16,239 bases of DNA, taken from NCBI GenBank assembly GCA_016190025.1, contig JACPRG010000048.1, positions 1 through 16,239 of the forward strand. Direction: 5' to 3'. Of this stretch, positions 5,820-12,910 are shown piece by piece. The notes beneath the pieces were generated by a model. That model was not told the DNA's origin. It saw only the letters and a program-made list of their open reading frames with translations, and did not search any database. The stretch is from Candidatus Tectimicrobiota bacterium (GTDB lineage: Bacteria; UBA8248; JACPRG01). The translations under genes and the position numbers were made by a program. Numbering within the stretch: position 1 is the first letter of the stretch; every line of letters begins with the position of its first letter.

Positions 5820-6980
5820 TCAGCGGGGACGGTTTGGATCTTTGAGGCCCACGGCCAGCCAGGCGCCGATGAGGGGGACGGCAATCGCCCCCGCCATGGT
5901 GACCGGCATTCCCAAGCGGTCCGCCACCGCGCCCACCCCGACGATGGCCAGGCTCCCCACGCCGTAGGCGAAACCCATCATCAGGCTGGCCAACAGGCCG
6001 GCGTGCGCCGGGAACATCTGCTGGGCCATGACCAGGTTGATGGGGCCTGACGTCATGAGAAGGCATCCGCCCAGGAACAAGGCCGCCATCGACACCGGAC
6101 CCCCCGTTCCCACGAAGACGCCCAGCAGAGCGGTCGCCAGCGTCAAGGTGAAAATGATGATGCCCCTTCGGTCCCACCGGTCCCCCAGATAGCCGCCCAG
6201 CACCCCGCCGAACGCCCCCACCGCCAGGAAGGTCGACAGGGCGGCGCCCCCCGCCCAGACCGAGAAGCCCCGCTCCTTCAGCAGAAGTGGAAGGAAGCTG
6301 TAGAGGACGCCGTTTGTCAGGTTCCGCAGGACCACGATGGTCCAAAGACCCGAAAGGGAGCGCCAGGCGCGGGTTAGCTCCGAGAGGGGGGGCGGGCCGC
6401 TCCCCCCTTCACCGTCCCCTTTCGGCGCCGCCCCGTACTTGAAGAGCAGGACCGAGATGACGGCTCCGGGCAAGATCGAGAGGTAGGAGGATTCCAGGCC
6501 GAAGCGCGTGACGATGGCCAGGATCTCCAGGGGGCCGAGGGCGAGACCCAGATACCCGGACATCAAGAAGACCGACGTGCTCAGGGCGGTGCGGCCCCCG
6601 CCCGCGCGTTTCACCAGGGTGGCGGCGGGGGGATGAAACGCCGCGGCCCCGAGCCCTGACACGATCACCCAGGGGAACAGCCACCCGAAGGAGGGGACCA
6701 CCCCCAGCGTCCCCGTGAAGCACGCGGTCACCAGCGGCCCGGCAGCCAGGAGGTATCTTGCGCCCGCCCGATCGGACACCCATCCGAAGACCGGCTGGGC
6801 GAAGTAGGTCACGGCGAGAAAGGCTGTCACCACCCCCCCGGCCTCCGCCAGGGAAAGACCCCACCGGGTCACGAAAAACGGCAGGAGGACGGCGATGAAG
6901 CCCTGGTAGGTGTCGTTGATCAAATGGGCCGTGGTCGCCAGCGCGACCTGGCCCCTTTGGGTCGTCGCGGTATCCTTCAC
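5820..6980 (-). CDS. MFS transporter, fosmidomycin-resistance (Fsr) type
   Basis: Inner-membrane exporter of the major facilitator superfamily, 386 residues, with about twelve hydrophobic segments in two halves joined by a charged loop near 181-207. E. coli Fsr has about 406. Signs of the Fsr group are HLINDTYQGF at 19-28 in helix 1, GWVSDRAGAR at 66-75 in the helix 2-3 loop (motif A), and AAFHPPAA at 113-120. The second-half counterpart of motif A is GYLGDRWDRR at 263-272. I take the GTG at 6980-6978 as the start (then KDTATTQRG). The frame is open further up, but that part overlaps the endonuclease gene and is not MFS-like. The start lies 56 bases after the endonuclease stop, so the two are probably co-transcribed. 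Fsr members export fosmidomycin in E. coli. The natural substrate here is unknown. Confidence 0.87.
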   Translation of the reverse strand: MKDTATTQRGQVALATTAHLINDTYQGFIAVLLPFFVTRWGLSLAEAGGVVTAFLAVTYFAQPVFGWVSDRAGARYLLAAGPLVTACFTGTLGVVPSFGWLFPWVIVSGLGAAAFHPPAATLVKRAGGGRTALSTSVFLMSGYLGLALGPLEILAIVTRFGLESSYLSILPGAVISVLLFKYGAAPKGDGEGGSGPPPLSELTRAWRSLSGLWTIVVLRNLTNGVLYSFLPLLLKERGFSVWAGGAALSTFLAVGAFGGVLGGYLGDRWDRRGIIIFTLTLATALLGVFVGTGGPVSMAALFLGGCLLMTSGPINLVMAQQMFPAHAGLLASLMMGFAYGVGSLAIVGVGAVADRLGMPVTMAGAIAVPLIGAWLAVGLKDPNRPR

Positions 6981-7036
6981 TGGGCAAATCTCTGCATGTC
7001 GAGGAGCGCTTCCTCCGGAGGTCCAGCGGCCTTCCG

Positions 7037-7762
7037 CTACCTCGTTCCGCCCGCCCGGGAAAAGTCCTTGTCGGGATAGACACAGTCGCTCACCAGGGGG
7101 CACTCGCCGCAAAGGGGGCGCTGGGCCCGGCAGACGTGCTTCCCGAACCTCCAGAAATTGACGTGGGTGACGTACGCCTCTCCGGGTCGAAGGATCTCCG
7201 TCATCTCCCCGTGGGCCTTCTCAGCCGAGCAATTCGGGTCGATGAGGCCCAGCCGCAGGCACACCCGGTGAACGTGGGTGTCCACCGGGAACACGTCCCG
7301 TCCGCACGTAAACATGAGGACGACGCTGAGCGTCTTGACGCCGATCCCCCGCAGGTGGCCCAGGCTCTCCGTGGCCCGGCGCAGGTCCATCTCGCGGAGA
7401 AATTCGGCGGAAAGCTCGCCCCGGGTTTCCTGGAGCCACGCCAGGAGGTCGCGGATCCGGACGCTCTTTTGCCGGCTGAGTCCGCCCGGGCGGATGGCCT
7501 CCTCAATCTCGTCCACGTCCGCCGCCAGGACCTTCTCCCACGTCGGAAACCGGCGACGAAGGCGTCCGTAGGCCACGTCCCGGTTTTCGTCCGTCGTGGC
7601 CTGGGAGAGGATTGTCTGGATGAGGGCGCTCAGGACGTCTCGGCCGTCATGCGACCGCTCCGGCCTCCCGAAAAGCCTTGTCGTCGCCCGGATCGCGCGC
7701 CGCAGTTTCTCCCGCCGCCTTTTAAGCACCCCAGGTCTCTTTTTGACCGCCGTCCTGGACAT
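7037..7762 (-). CDS. nth: Endonuclease III-type DNA glycosylase/AP lyase
   Basis: A base-excision repair enzyme of 241 residues that removes oxidised pyrimidines and nicks the abasic site. The HhH-GPD core is complete: the helix-hairpin-helix HLRGIGVKT at 136-144 with catalytic Lys143, then FPVDTHVHR at 158-166 with catalytic Asp161. The [4Fe-4S] ligands follow the exact C-x6-C-x2-C-x5-C pattern at Cys211, 218, 221 and 227. The N-terminal core contains ALIQTILSQATTDENRD, as in Nth. The product is slightly longer than E. coli Nth (211), with a basic lead of about 20 residues and a short tail. The hairpin has Val where Nth usually has Arg before the lysine (GVGRKT), so it may be one of the Nth-like side branches. 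The ATG at 7762 has no good ribosome site; a start a few codons later is possible. DnaA-box-like sites lie just upstream. Confidence 0.9.
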   Translation of the reverse strand: MSRTAVKKRPGVLKRRREKLRRAIRATTRLFGRPERSHDGRDVLSALIQTILSQATTDENRDVAYGRLRRRFPTWEKVLAADVDEIEEAIRPGGLSRQKSVRIRDLLAWLQETRGELSAEFLREMDLRRATESLGHLRGIGVKTLSVVLMFTCGRDVFPVDTHVHRVCLRLGLIDPNCSAEKAHGEMTEILRPGEAYVTHVNFWRFGKHVCRAQRPLCGECPLVSDCVYPDKDFSRAGGTR

Positions 7763-7803
7763 AAAGAAAGCAAAAACGAAGGGTTATGGCAACATCTAGG
7801 TAC

Positions 7804-7835
7804 TTTTCCACAAGTTTGCCACAAGATGTGGATAA
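7804..7835. promoter_or_regulatory. Cluster of three DnaA-box-like sites upstream of nth
   Basis: The plus strand reads TTTTCCACA (7804-7812), TTTGCCACA (7815-7823) and TGTGGATAA (7827-7835). The third is the exact DnaA-box consensus on the opposite strand; the others differ from TTATCCACA by one and two bases. Start-to-start spacings are 11 and 12 bases, about one helical turn. An A/T-only run lies beside them at 7843-7851. Sites two and three also form an inverted repeat around AGA and could instead be a repressor operator. Confidence 0.4.
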
Positions 7836-7890
7836 AGCTCGCAATTTTTTTCAATTCGCCGTCATTGGATCTCCGCCCCGCGCCTCCGAA

Positions 7891-9780
7891 TCAGGGGGCC
7901 TTTCCGGGGGTTCCGTCCACTGACGGGCCGCTCCGGCCTTTGCCGACGTCCGGGGAGGGGCCGCTCCCGTTTTCCTGCTGGCGGTACTGGAGGTCGTAGA
8001 GCCTGGCGTAAATCCCCCCCTGGGCCAAAAGGTCGGCGTGCGCGCCGATCTCCCGGACCTCCCCTTTGTGGAGGACGACGATCCAGTCGGCCCGCTTCAC
8101 GGTGGAGAGCCTGTGGGCGATGACGAGGGTCGTGGTCTTTCCGTACAGGGAGGCCAGGACCCGCTGGGTCTCGTACTCCGTGGCCGGGTCCAGGTGGGAG
8201 GTGGCCTCGTCCACCAGGAGGACTTCCGGCCGCCGGGCGACGGCCCGCGCCAGGGAAAGCAGCTGACGCTCGCCGGCCGAGAGGTTGCCCCCCCGCTCCA
8301 GGACGCTGGACTCGAATCCGTCTGGAAACCTGCGGACCATCCCCTGGACGCCGACCTCCTCGGCCACCCTTCGGACCGTTTCGTCGTCGATGGACTCGTC
8401 GCCCAGGCGGATGTTGCGCCGGATGTCGCCCGAGAAGAGAAAGACGTCCTGAAGGACCATCCCGACGCGCCTGCGGACCTCCCGGGCCGGGATCTCCCGG
8501 ATGTCCACGCCGTCCAGGGTGATCCGCCCCCGCCCCGCTTCGTAGAGCCGGCACAAGAGCTTGAGGCACGTGCTCTTTCCCGCGCCCGTGGCCCCGACGA
8601 GGGCGACGGTCTCCCCCGGTCCAGCCCGGAAGCTGACGCCCCTCAAGACCTCGGGCTCCCCGCCGTAGGAAAAGCCGACGCCCTCGAACGCGATGGCCGG
8701 GCCCCTTTCCGCACGGCCGGCGGACCCGCCGGGAGCGCCCCGGCCGGTCCCGAGGAGCGCGGGGTCCGCCTTCTCGTCCAGCAAGCCGAAGATGCGCTCC
8801 AGGGCGGTCATGGCGGACTGCATGATGGTGTACTTGGACGAGAGGTCCATGAGGGGGGAGAAGAACTTCTGGATGTAACCCAGGAAAGCGACCAGCACGC
8901 CCAAGGTCAACATCCCTTCGAGGATGCGGCCCCCCGCGTGCCAGATGATGAGGGCCACCATGATGGACTCTGTGGCCTCGACCAGGGCGTAGAGGCTCAC
9001 GTCGTAGAGGATGGCCTGGTGGGCCCGCCGGCGGTACTCCCCCGAGAGACCCTCGAAGAGCCGGCCCGTCTCCCCCTCCTTGCGGAACAACTGGACGACG
9101 GCCATGCCGCTCAGGTGCTCCTGGAGGAAGACGTTGATCTCGGACAGCTTGATGCGGACCTGCCGGAAGGCGTCCCGGATGTGGGGGCGCACCCAGAACG
9201 TGAAGGCCAGAAGGATCGGAATGGCCGCGAAGGTGAGAAGGGCCAGGCCCGCGTTGAGCCAGAGCATGGCCCCCATGATCCCCGCGAGAAGGAAGAAGTC
9301 GCCCACCACCGAGACCGCGCCCGAGGCGAACATCTCCTGGATCGCTTCCACGTCCGAGGTGAGGCGCGTGAGCAGCCGGCCCACCGGCGTCCGGTCGAAA
9401 AAGGACTGGGGCAGGTCCTGGACCCGGCTGAACAGGTCCTCTCTCAGGCGGTGGGTGACCCGCTGGCCGAGAAGCATGACGGCGTAGGTCTGCCAGAACC
9501 GGACGACCGCCAACAGGACGACGGCCAGCAGGAAGACCAGGGCCACCGGAAGCAAGCCCTCCAGCCGCCCCTTCGTCAGGTGGTCGTCGACCGCCACCTT
9601 CAGCAGGTAGGGCTGGACGAGCTCCAGAAGGGCCGCCAGGGGCAGGCAGACCAGCGCGCCCGCCAAAAGGCGCCAGTGGTGCCCGAAGACGTATCCCCGC
9701 ATGAGGCGCGCCAGGAGCCTTCCGTCGTAGGCCCGGCCGAGCTTCTCTTCCGCGTGCAGGGCCGCCGGCCGGGGGGACAT
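7891..9780 (-). CDS. ABC exporter half-transporter, canonical subunit (MdlB-like)
   Basis: One half of a heterodimeric ABC exporter. The membrane domain (about residues 30-330) has six hydrophobic helices in the exporter pattern. The nucleotide-binding domain carries Walker A GATGAGKST (about 397-405), the signature LSAGERQ (501-507), Walker B VLLVDEATSHLD with the catalytic glutamate (521-532), and the switch histidine in IAHRLS. Numbering counts a GTG three bases earlier; GTG 9783 and ATG 9780 are both possible starts, and both overlap the upstream stop, so translation is coupled. GGAG lies 8 bases before the ATG. The last 26 residues are a Gly/Ser/Pro/Lys tail not usual for the family. With the upstream gene it resembles the MdlAB and TM287/288 pairs. 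Substrate (drug, lipid or peptide) cannot be told. Confidence 0.92.
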   Translation of the reverse strand: MSPRPAALHAEEKLGRAYDGRLLARLMRGYVFGHHWRLLAGALVCLPLAALLELVQPYLLKVAVDDHLTKGRLEGLLPVALVFLLAVVLLAVVRFWQTYAVMLLGQRVTHRLREDLFSRVQDLPQSFFDRTPVGRLLTRLTSDVEAIQEMFASGAVSVVGDFFLLAGIMGAMLWLNAGLALLTFAAIPILLAFTFWVRPHIRDAFRQVRIKLSEINVFLQEHLSGMAVVQLFRKEGETGRLFEGLSGEYRRRAHQAILYDVSLYALVEATESIMVALIIWHAGGRILEGMLTLGVLVAFLGYIQKFFSPLMDLSSKYTIMQSAMTALERIFGLLDEKADPALLGTGRGAPGGSAGRAERGPAIAFEGVGFSYGGEPEVLRGVSFRAGPGETVALVGATGAGKSTCLKLLCRLYEAGRGRITLDGVDIREIPAREVRRRVGMVLQDVFLFSGDIRRNIRLGDESIDDETVRRVAEEVGVQGMVRRFPDGFESSVLERGGNLSAGERQLLSLARAVARRPEVLLVDEATSHLDPATEYETQRVLASLYGKTTTLVIAHRLSTVKRADWIVVLHKGEVREIGAHADLLAQGGIYARLYDLQYRQQENGSGPSPDVGKGRSGPSVDGTPGKAP

Positions 9781-11552
9781 CACAGGGTCTCCAGCTCGGC
9801 CATGAGCCGCTGGCGCTCGTGCATCCGGGAGTAGAGGCCCCCGCGCGCCATGAGCGCCTCATGGGTCCCTTCCTCCACGATGCGCCCGCGGTCCATGACC
9901 AGGATGCGGTCCGCCTCCCGGACGGCCGAGAGGTTGTGAGAGACGAAAAGGACGGCGATGTCTTCCCCCCACCGGCGCACCTCGTCCAGGATCCCCCAGG
10001 CGGTCTCGGCGTCCAGGCTCGAGAGGGCGTCGTCCAGAATGAGGACGCGGCGCCCCTCGACGACGCCTCGGGCGATGGTGGCCCGCTGGCGCTGGCCGGT
10101 GGAGAGGGTGAGCCCGCGCTCGCCCAGCAGGGCGTGAAACCCCTCGGGGAACCCCTCGACCTCCGCCGTGAACCGGGCCACATCCGTCGCCGCCCGCACC
10201 GCCTCGAACGAAGGGTCCCTCCCGCCGAAGGCCACGTTGTCCCGGATGGTGCGCGAGAACAGGAAGGGCTCCTGGGGGACCAGCGCGACGGCCCTGCGAA
10301 GGGCGTCGTGGGAGTAGCGGTTCACGTCCACGCCGTCCAGAAAGAACGTCCCCTCCGGCGCCGGCAAAAGCCCCGTCAGCAGGCGGACCAGGGTGGATTT
10401 CCCGGAGCCGACTCCGCCCACCAGGGCGACCTTTTCGCCCGGCGCCACCCGCAGGCTCAGGCCGTCCAGGGCGGGCGGGCCGCCGTCGTAGGCGAAGGTC
10501 AGGTTGCGGACCTCGATCTCGCCGCGGATCGCCCGGGAGGCGTCCAGTCCGTCCGTCCGGACCCCGGACTGCTGGTCCAGAAGCCAGGCGAGGCGCTCCC
10601 AGGACACCCTGCCCTGCTGGAAGAGGCCGATGATCCAGCCCAGGGCGAGGGTCGGCCAGAGGAGCATGGCGAGATAGCTGTTGAAGGCGACAAAAGCCCC
10701 CAGGGTCATCCCTCCCGCGATGACCGCCCGCCCGCCCACAAAGAGGATGATCAGCGCCCCGGCCCCGCCCATGGCCGTCATCAGGCTGAGCACCAGGGAG
10801 CGCAGCCTTGCGTGGAGAGCGGTCAGCCCGAGGTATTCGTCATTCAGTTTCCCGAACCTCCTGCGCTCGTGGTCCTCCTGGACGAACACCTTGACCACCA
10901 TCATGCCCGAGGCGTTTTCGTGGACATGGGTGCTGATGGCGGAGAGCGCCTCCTGGGATTTCCGCGAGACCTCATTCAGCCGGATGAAAACCCGCCGCAT
11001 CCCCACCAGACAGATCAGGAAAGGGAGAACCGCGAAGACCGTGAGCTTGAGGCTGATGGCCGACATGGCCGAAATCGCGAAGAGATACACCAAGATGGAG
11101 TTCAACCCGTGGGTGACGCCGGGGCCCAGGAGCATCCGGACGGCGTTGAGGTCGTTCGTCGCCCGGGACATGATGTCGCCCGTGGAGGCCTTCAGAAAGA
11201 ATGTGGGCGACAAGGACTGCAGGTGGCGGAAGAGCCGGGTGCGCAGGTCGTGCTCGACGCCGCGGCTGGCGCCCAGGAGCAGGTGCCTCGTCCCGATGCG
11301 GACCCCCCCCTGAAGCAGGGCGGCGACGGCGATCGCCAGGGAAGGCCACAGAAGAGCCTCCGGACTGACGCCTTCCCGAAGGCGCTCAACGGCCCCCTTC
11401 AGGATCCAGGGAATGGCGATCCCCAAGGCGTTGGCCGCCGCCAGCAGGACAAACCCGGCCGCAAAACGTCCCCGATATTCCAAAAGATGGCCCGCAAGCT
11501 GCCGCAGCGAAGCGCCTTGTGTCCCTTGGGGTTGCACGATGAATCGTCCCAA
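9780..11552 (-). CDS. ABC exporter half-transporter, degenerate-site subunit (MdlA-like)
   Basis: Partner half-transporter of 590 residues with an N-terminal six-helix membrane domain (about 25-310) and a C-terminal ATPase domain. The coupling region STGDIMSRATNDLNAVR at 123-139 is typical of MdlA-like subunits. Walker A is GGVGSGKST (379-387), the signature LSTGQRQR (483-490), and the switch histidine is H539. Walker B is VLILDDALSSLD, with aspartate at 508 where the catalytic glutamate is expected. That substitution marks the degenerate ATP site of heterodimeric exporters. The start reads TTG at 11552-11550 (MGRFIVQPQG). A GTG at 11537-11535 is an alternative, and neither has a strong ribosome site. 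The gene is first of a two-gene operon, its stop overlapping the partner's start. It is transcribed away from the thermonuclease gene across 251 bases of intergenic DNA. Confidence 0.92.
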   Translation of the reverse strand: MGRFIVQPQGTQGASLRQLAGHLLEYRGRFAAGFVLLAAANALGIAIPWILKGAVERLREGVSPEALLWPSLAIAVAALLQGGVRIGTRHLLLGASRGVEHDLRTRLFRHLQSLSPTFFLKASTGDIMSRATNDLNAVRMLLGPGVTHGLNSILVYLFAISAMSAISLKLTVFAVLPFLICLVGMRRVFIRLNEVSRKSQEALSAISTHVHENASGMMVVKVFVQEDHERRRFGKLNDEYLGLTALHARLRSLVLSLMTAMGGAGALIILFVGGRAVIAGGMTLGAFVAFNSYLAMLLWPTLALGWIIGLFQQGRVSWERLAWLLDQQSGVRTDGLDASRAIRGEIEVRNLTFAYDGGPPALDGLSLRVAPGEKVALVGGVGSGKSTLVRLLTGLLPAPEGTFFLDGVDVNRYSHDALRRAVALVPQEPFLFSRTIRDNVAFGGRDPSFEAVRAATDVARFTAEVEGFPEGFHALLGERGLTLSTGQRQRATIARGVVEGRRVLILDDALSSLDAETAWGILDEVRRWGEDIAVLFVSHNLSAVREADRILVMDRGRIVEEGTHEALMARGGLYSRMHERQRLMAELETL

Positions 11553-11803
11553 CCGAAACCGGACATCCGGGAAGATGCCATGATCTTAGGGCCCGCCCCA
11601 GGTCGCAGCAACGGGAATTTGGCGCGGTGCCCCCCGCCTCTCGGCCGCCGTCCCAATCCACACACTTGTGCACGAAGGATAAAAGTTCTCTTGCGCGGGA
11701 AGAACGAAGGACAAATAGTGAAATTAATACGAAATGTCCGGCCAGCCTTTCGTCTCTTCAGGACGGCGCTTCCGGCCGGAACTTAGAGCGGAGCACACGC
11801 TGG
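11553..11803. promoter_or_regulatory. Divergent intergenic region between the ABC exporter pair and the thermonuclease gene
   Basis: This 251-base gap must hold promoters for both directions. The only A/T-rich part, about 11706-11737, is the likely site, but I could not pick convincing -35/-10 pairs on either strand. A perfect 12-bp palindrome, TTCCGGCCGGAA (11770-11781), lies 22 bases before the thermonuclease start and could be an operator. Confidence 0.35.
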
Positions 11804-12445
11804 ATGATTCGGCTGCGGACTCAATGGAGGATCTTCGCCCTCGCCCTGGCGGCCGCCCTCTCTGCGTCGTCGTTTGGACACGGTCTTGCGCAGCAGGTCA
11901 AGGTCGTGACCGTGACAGACGGCGACACCTTCAAGATCGCGGTGCGCCTCATCGGCGTGGACGCACCGGAGACCCGCCACCCCAGGAAACCCATAGAGTT
12001 CTTCGGCAAAGAGGCCGGCGAGTTTCTGCGCAGGATCGTCGAGGGGAAGACCGTCCGGTTGGAGTTCGACCGCCGGCCGGTCGACAAGTACGGCAGGCTC
12101 CTCGCCTACGTGTTCCTTCCGGACGGCGTCTTCCTGAACGCCCTTCTGGTTTCAGAGGGCTACGCGCGGGCCTCCCCGTATCCTCCCAACCTGAAATACC
12201 GGGAGCTGTTCCAGGCGCTGGAGCGAGAGGCCCGCGCCCGGCAAAAGGGGATGTGGTCGCGCCTTCCGCCCGCAACGGCTCCCCCGCAAGACGCCCGCCC
12301 GCCGGCCGTCGGGAACCGCAAGACCCGGATCTACCACACGCCGGGAAGTCTGCATTACGAAAGGATGCTCAGAAGCAAAGACCGGCTGGATTTCGCCAGC
12401 GAGAAGGAAGCGATTCGACAGGACTTCCAGAAGTCCGAGCGGTGA
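11804..12445 (+). CDS. Secreted thermonuclease (SNase family) with a degenerate C-terminal module
   Basis: A staphylococcal-nuclease-type enzyme of 213 residues that cuts DNA and RNA with calcium, probably in the periplasm or outside the cell. The signal peptide has a basic start (R3, R5, R9), a hydrophobic core 10-24, and a likely cut after GLA-29. The OB-fold nuclease follows: VTDGDTFK at 37-44, then RLIGVDAPET at 48-57, giving the equivalents of the known active-site Arg35, Asp40 and Glu43. DKYGRLLAYV at 94-103 supplies the second catalytic arginine (R98). NALLVSEGYAR and ARQKGMW close the domain by about 151. The tail from 175 (RIYHTPGSLHYERM, then FASEKEAI) resembles a small cysteine-bearing module often found in such proteins, but here it has no cysteine at all. 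I chose ATG 11804 because it opens the signal peptide. The longer in-frame lead is not protein-like. Confidence 0.9.
   Translation: MIRLRTQWRIFALALAAALSASSFGHGLAQQVKVVTVTDGDTFKIAVRLIGVDAPETRHPRKPIEFFGKEAGEFLRRIVEGKTVRLEFDRRPVDKYGRLLAYVFLPDGVFLNALLVSEGYARASPYPPNLKYRELFQALEREARARQKGMWSRLPPATAPPQDARPPAVGNRKTRIYHTPGSLHYERMLRSKDRLDFASEKEAIRQDFQKSER
12421..12436. repeat. Inverted repeat in the last codons of the thermonuclease gene
   Basis: GGACTTC and GAAGTCC flank CA, a perfect seven-base inverted repeat that ends nine bases before the stop codon. It encodes residues near DFQKSER. With no T-run it is not a terminator by itself, and it may be chance. Confidence 0.25.
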
Positions 12446-12475
12446 GAGAAAGGCGTCCGGGTGAGAAGTCTCTCG

Positions 12476-12503
12476 AAAAAGCGGTGGGCCTGGGTGCTTT
12501 TTT
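12476..12503. terminator. Bidirectional intrinsic terminator candidate
   Basis: The plus strand has AAAAAGC (12476-12482), a 13-base spacer and GCTTTTTT (12496-12503), 30 bases after the thermonuclease stop. The same hairpin on the minus strand ends in five Ts (12480-12476). It can therefore stop transcripts from both sides: the nuclease mRNA, and the proposed minus-strand RNA starting near 12774. The stem is only seven base pairs, mostly A-T, so efficiency is uncertain. Confidence 0.5.
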
Positions 12504-12774
12504 CTGTTGCAGACTAGCGCGCGGAAGGTGAAACGTCCCGCCGGAGCACAACTTCCTGACGCCAAAAATTCATCCGTAGCCCTTAGAGCAACCCCTCGGT
12601 GTGCATTGCGTCCGGGCGAGAGACGGATTTCCGTGCGACCCGCAACCTGCCTCCGCTGAGATCACCTCCTTCCCGGTGCCTTGCAACATAGGAGCCCGTG
12701 ATGTCTTAAGGCCTCCCCTGCCAATCATCACCAGACCACCGACACCTCACGAGCCCCGAAAGCACCCAGGCCCA
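12485..12774. repeat. 16-bp perfect inverted repeat bounding ~290 bp
   Basis: TGGGCCTGGGTGCTTT at 12485-12500 is the exact reverse complement of AAAGCACCCAGGCCCA at 12759-12774. Sixteen matched bases this close together are very unlikely by chance. The bases just outside (GCGG on the left, GATC on the right) do not form a direct repeat, so a transposon-like origin is not supported by a target duplication. Confidence 0.8.
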
Positions 12775-12780
12775 GATCAG

Positions 12781-12826
12781 ACACTACTCTATTGGGAAAA
12801 GGGTTGTCAAGAAAAAATATACAATA
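12781..12826 (-). promoter_or_regulatory. Promoter with A/T-rich upstream element for the candidate RNA
   Basis: On the minus strand a perfect TTGACA (12810-12805) is followed after 18 bases by TAGTGT (12786-12781), which keeps the three most conserved -10 positions. Directly upstream, 12826-12811 reads TATTGTATATTTTTTC, similar to the UP elements that drive stable-RNA promoters. This is the most A/T-rich stretch in the window and has no protein gene downstream of it. Confidence 0.5.
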
Positions 12827-12910
12827 TGTGGGAATTTATTTTTCAAAGCTCACAAGATATTGGCCTAGTGACTTCAAACGCCCCTCGCTTTTGGCGGCTG
12901 GCTGGAGCGA

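Larger units (their letters stand above)
12476..12774 (-). ncRNA. Candidate ~300-nt structured RNA of unknown family
   Basis: No convincing protein gene lies here. On the minus strand a promoter (12781-12810) predicts a start at about 12774. This is exactly where a 16-base sequence begins whose perfect inverted copy lies at 12485-12500, next to the terminator. The transcript's two ends could thus form a 16-bp closing stem, as in many stable RNAs. Local helices are visible inside: GCCTT...AAGGC enclosing ACAT...ATGT, CACC...GGTG around a purine loop, and TTGCG...CGCAA enclosing ACGG...CCGT. It also contains AAGGAGGTGATC, a 12-base complement to the usual 16S rRNA tail. It lacks the conserved cores of RNase P RNA, tmRNA, 6S and SRP RNA as I know them. 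The alternative is a small inverted-repeat element (MITE-like), though I see no target duplication. Confidence 0.38.

Noticed and set aside
7763..7890. Calling the DnaA-box cluster a replication origin
   Set aside because: There are only three sites in about 130 bases and none of the usual origin-linked genes, and skew cannot be judged from this window.
8038..11786. Plus-strand open frames of about 600 codons opposite the ABC exporter genes
   Set aside because: They are shadows of the two half-transporters, with skewed Asp/Glu/Gly/Arg/Pro content and no recognisable domain.
11627..11803. Longer thermonuclease starting at 11627
   Set aside because: The extra 59 residues precede a complete signal peptide and are not protein-like. 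A signal peptide must be at the N-terminus.
12644..12671. A 16S rRNA gene end
   Set aside because: Only the last ~28 bases resemble 16S, with insertions; nothing upstream matches, so no rRNA gene is present.
12476..12774. Known stable RNAs: RNase P RNA, tmRNA, SRP RNA, 6S RNA
   Set aside because: Their conserved cores (for example GGAAAGTCCGGGC of RNase P, or the GGAAGGAAGCAG-type SRP loop) are absent. ACCGGGAAGGAGGT is only a loose likeness to the SRP loop.
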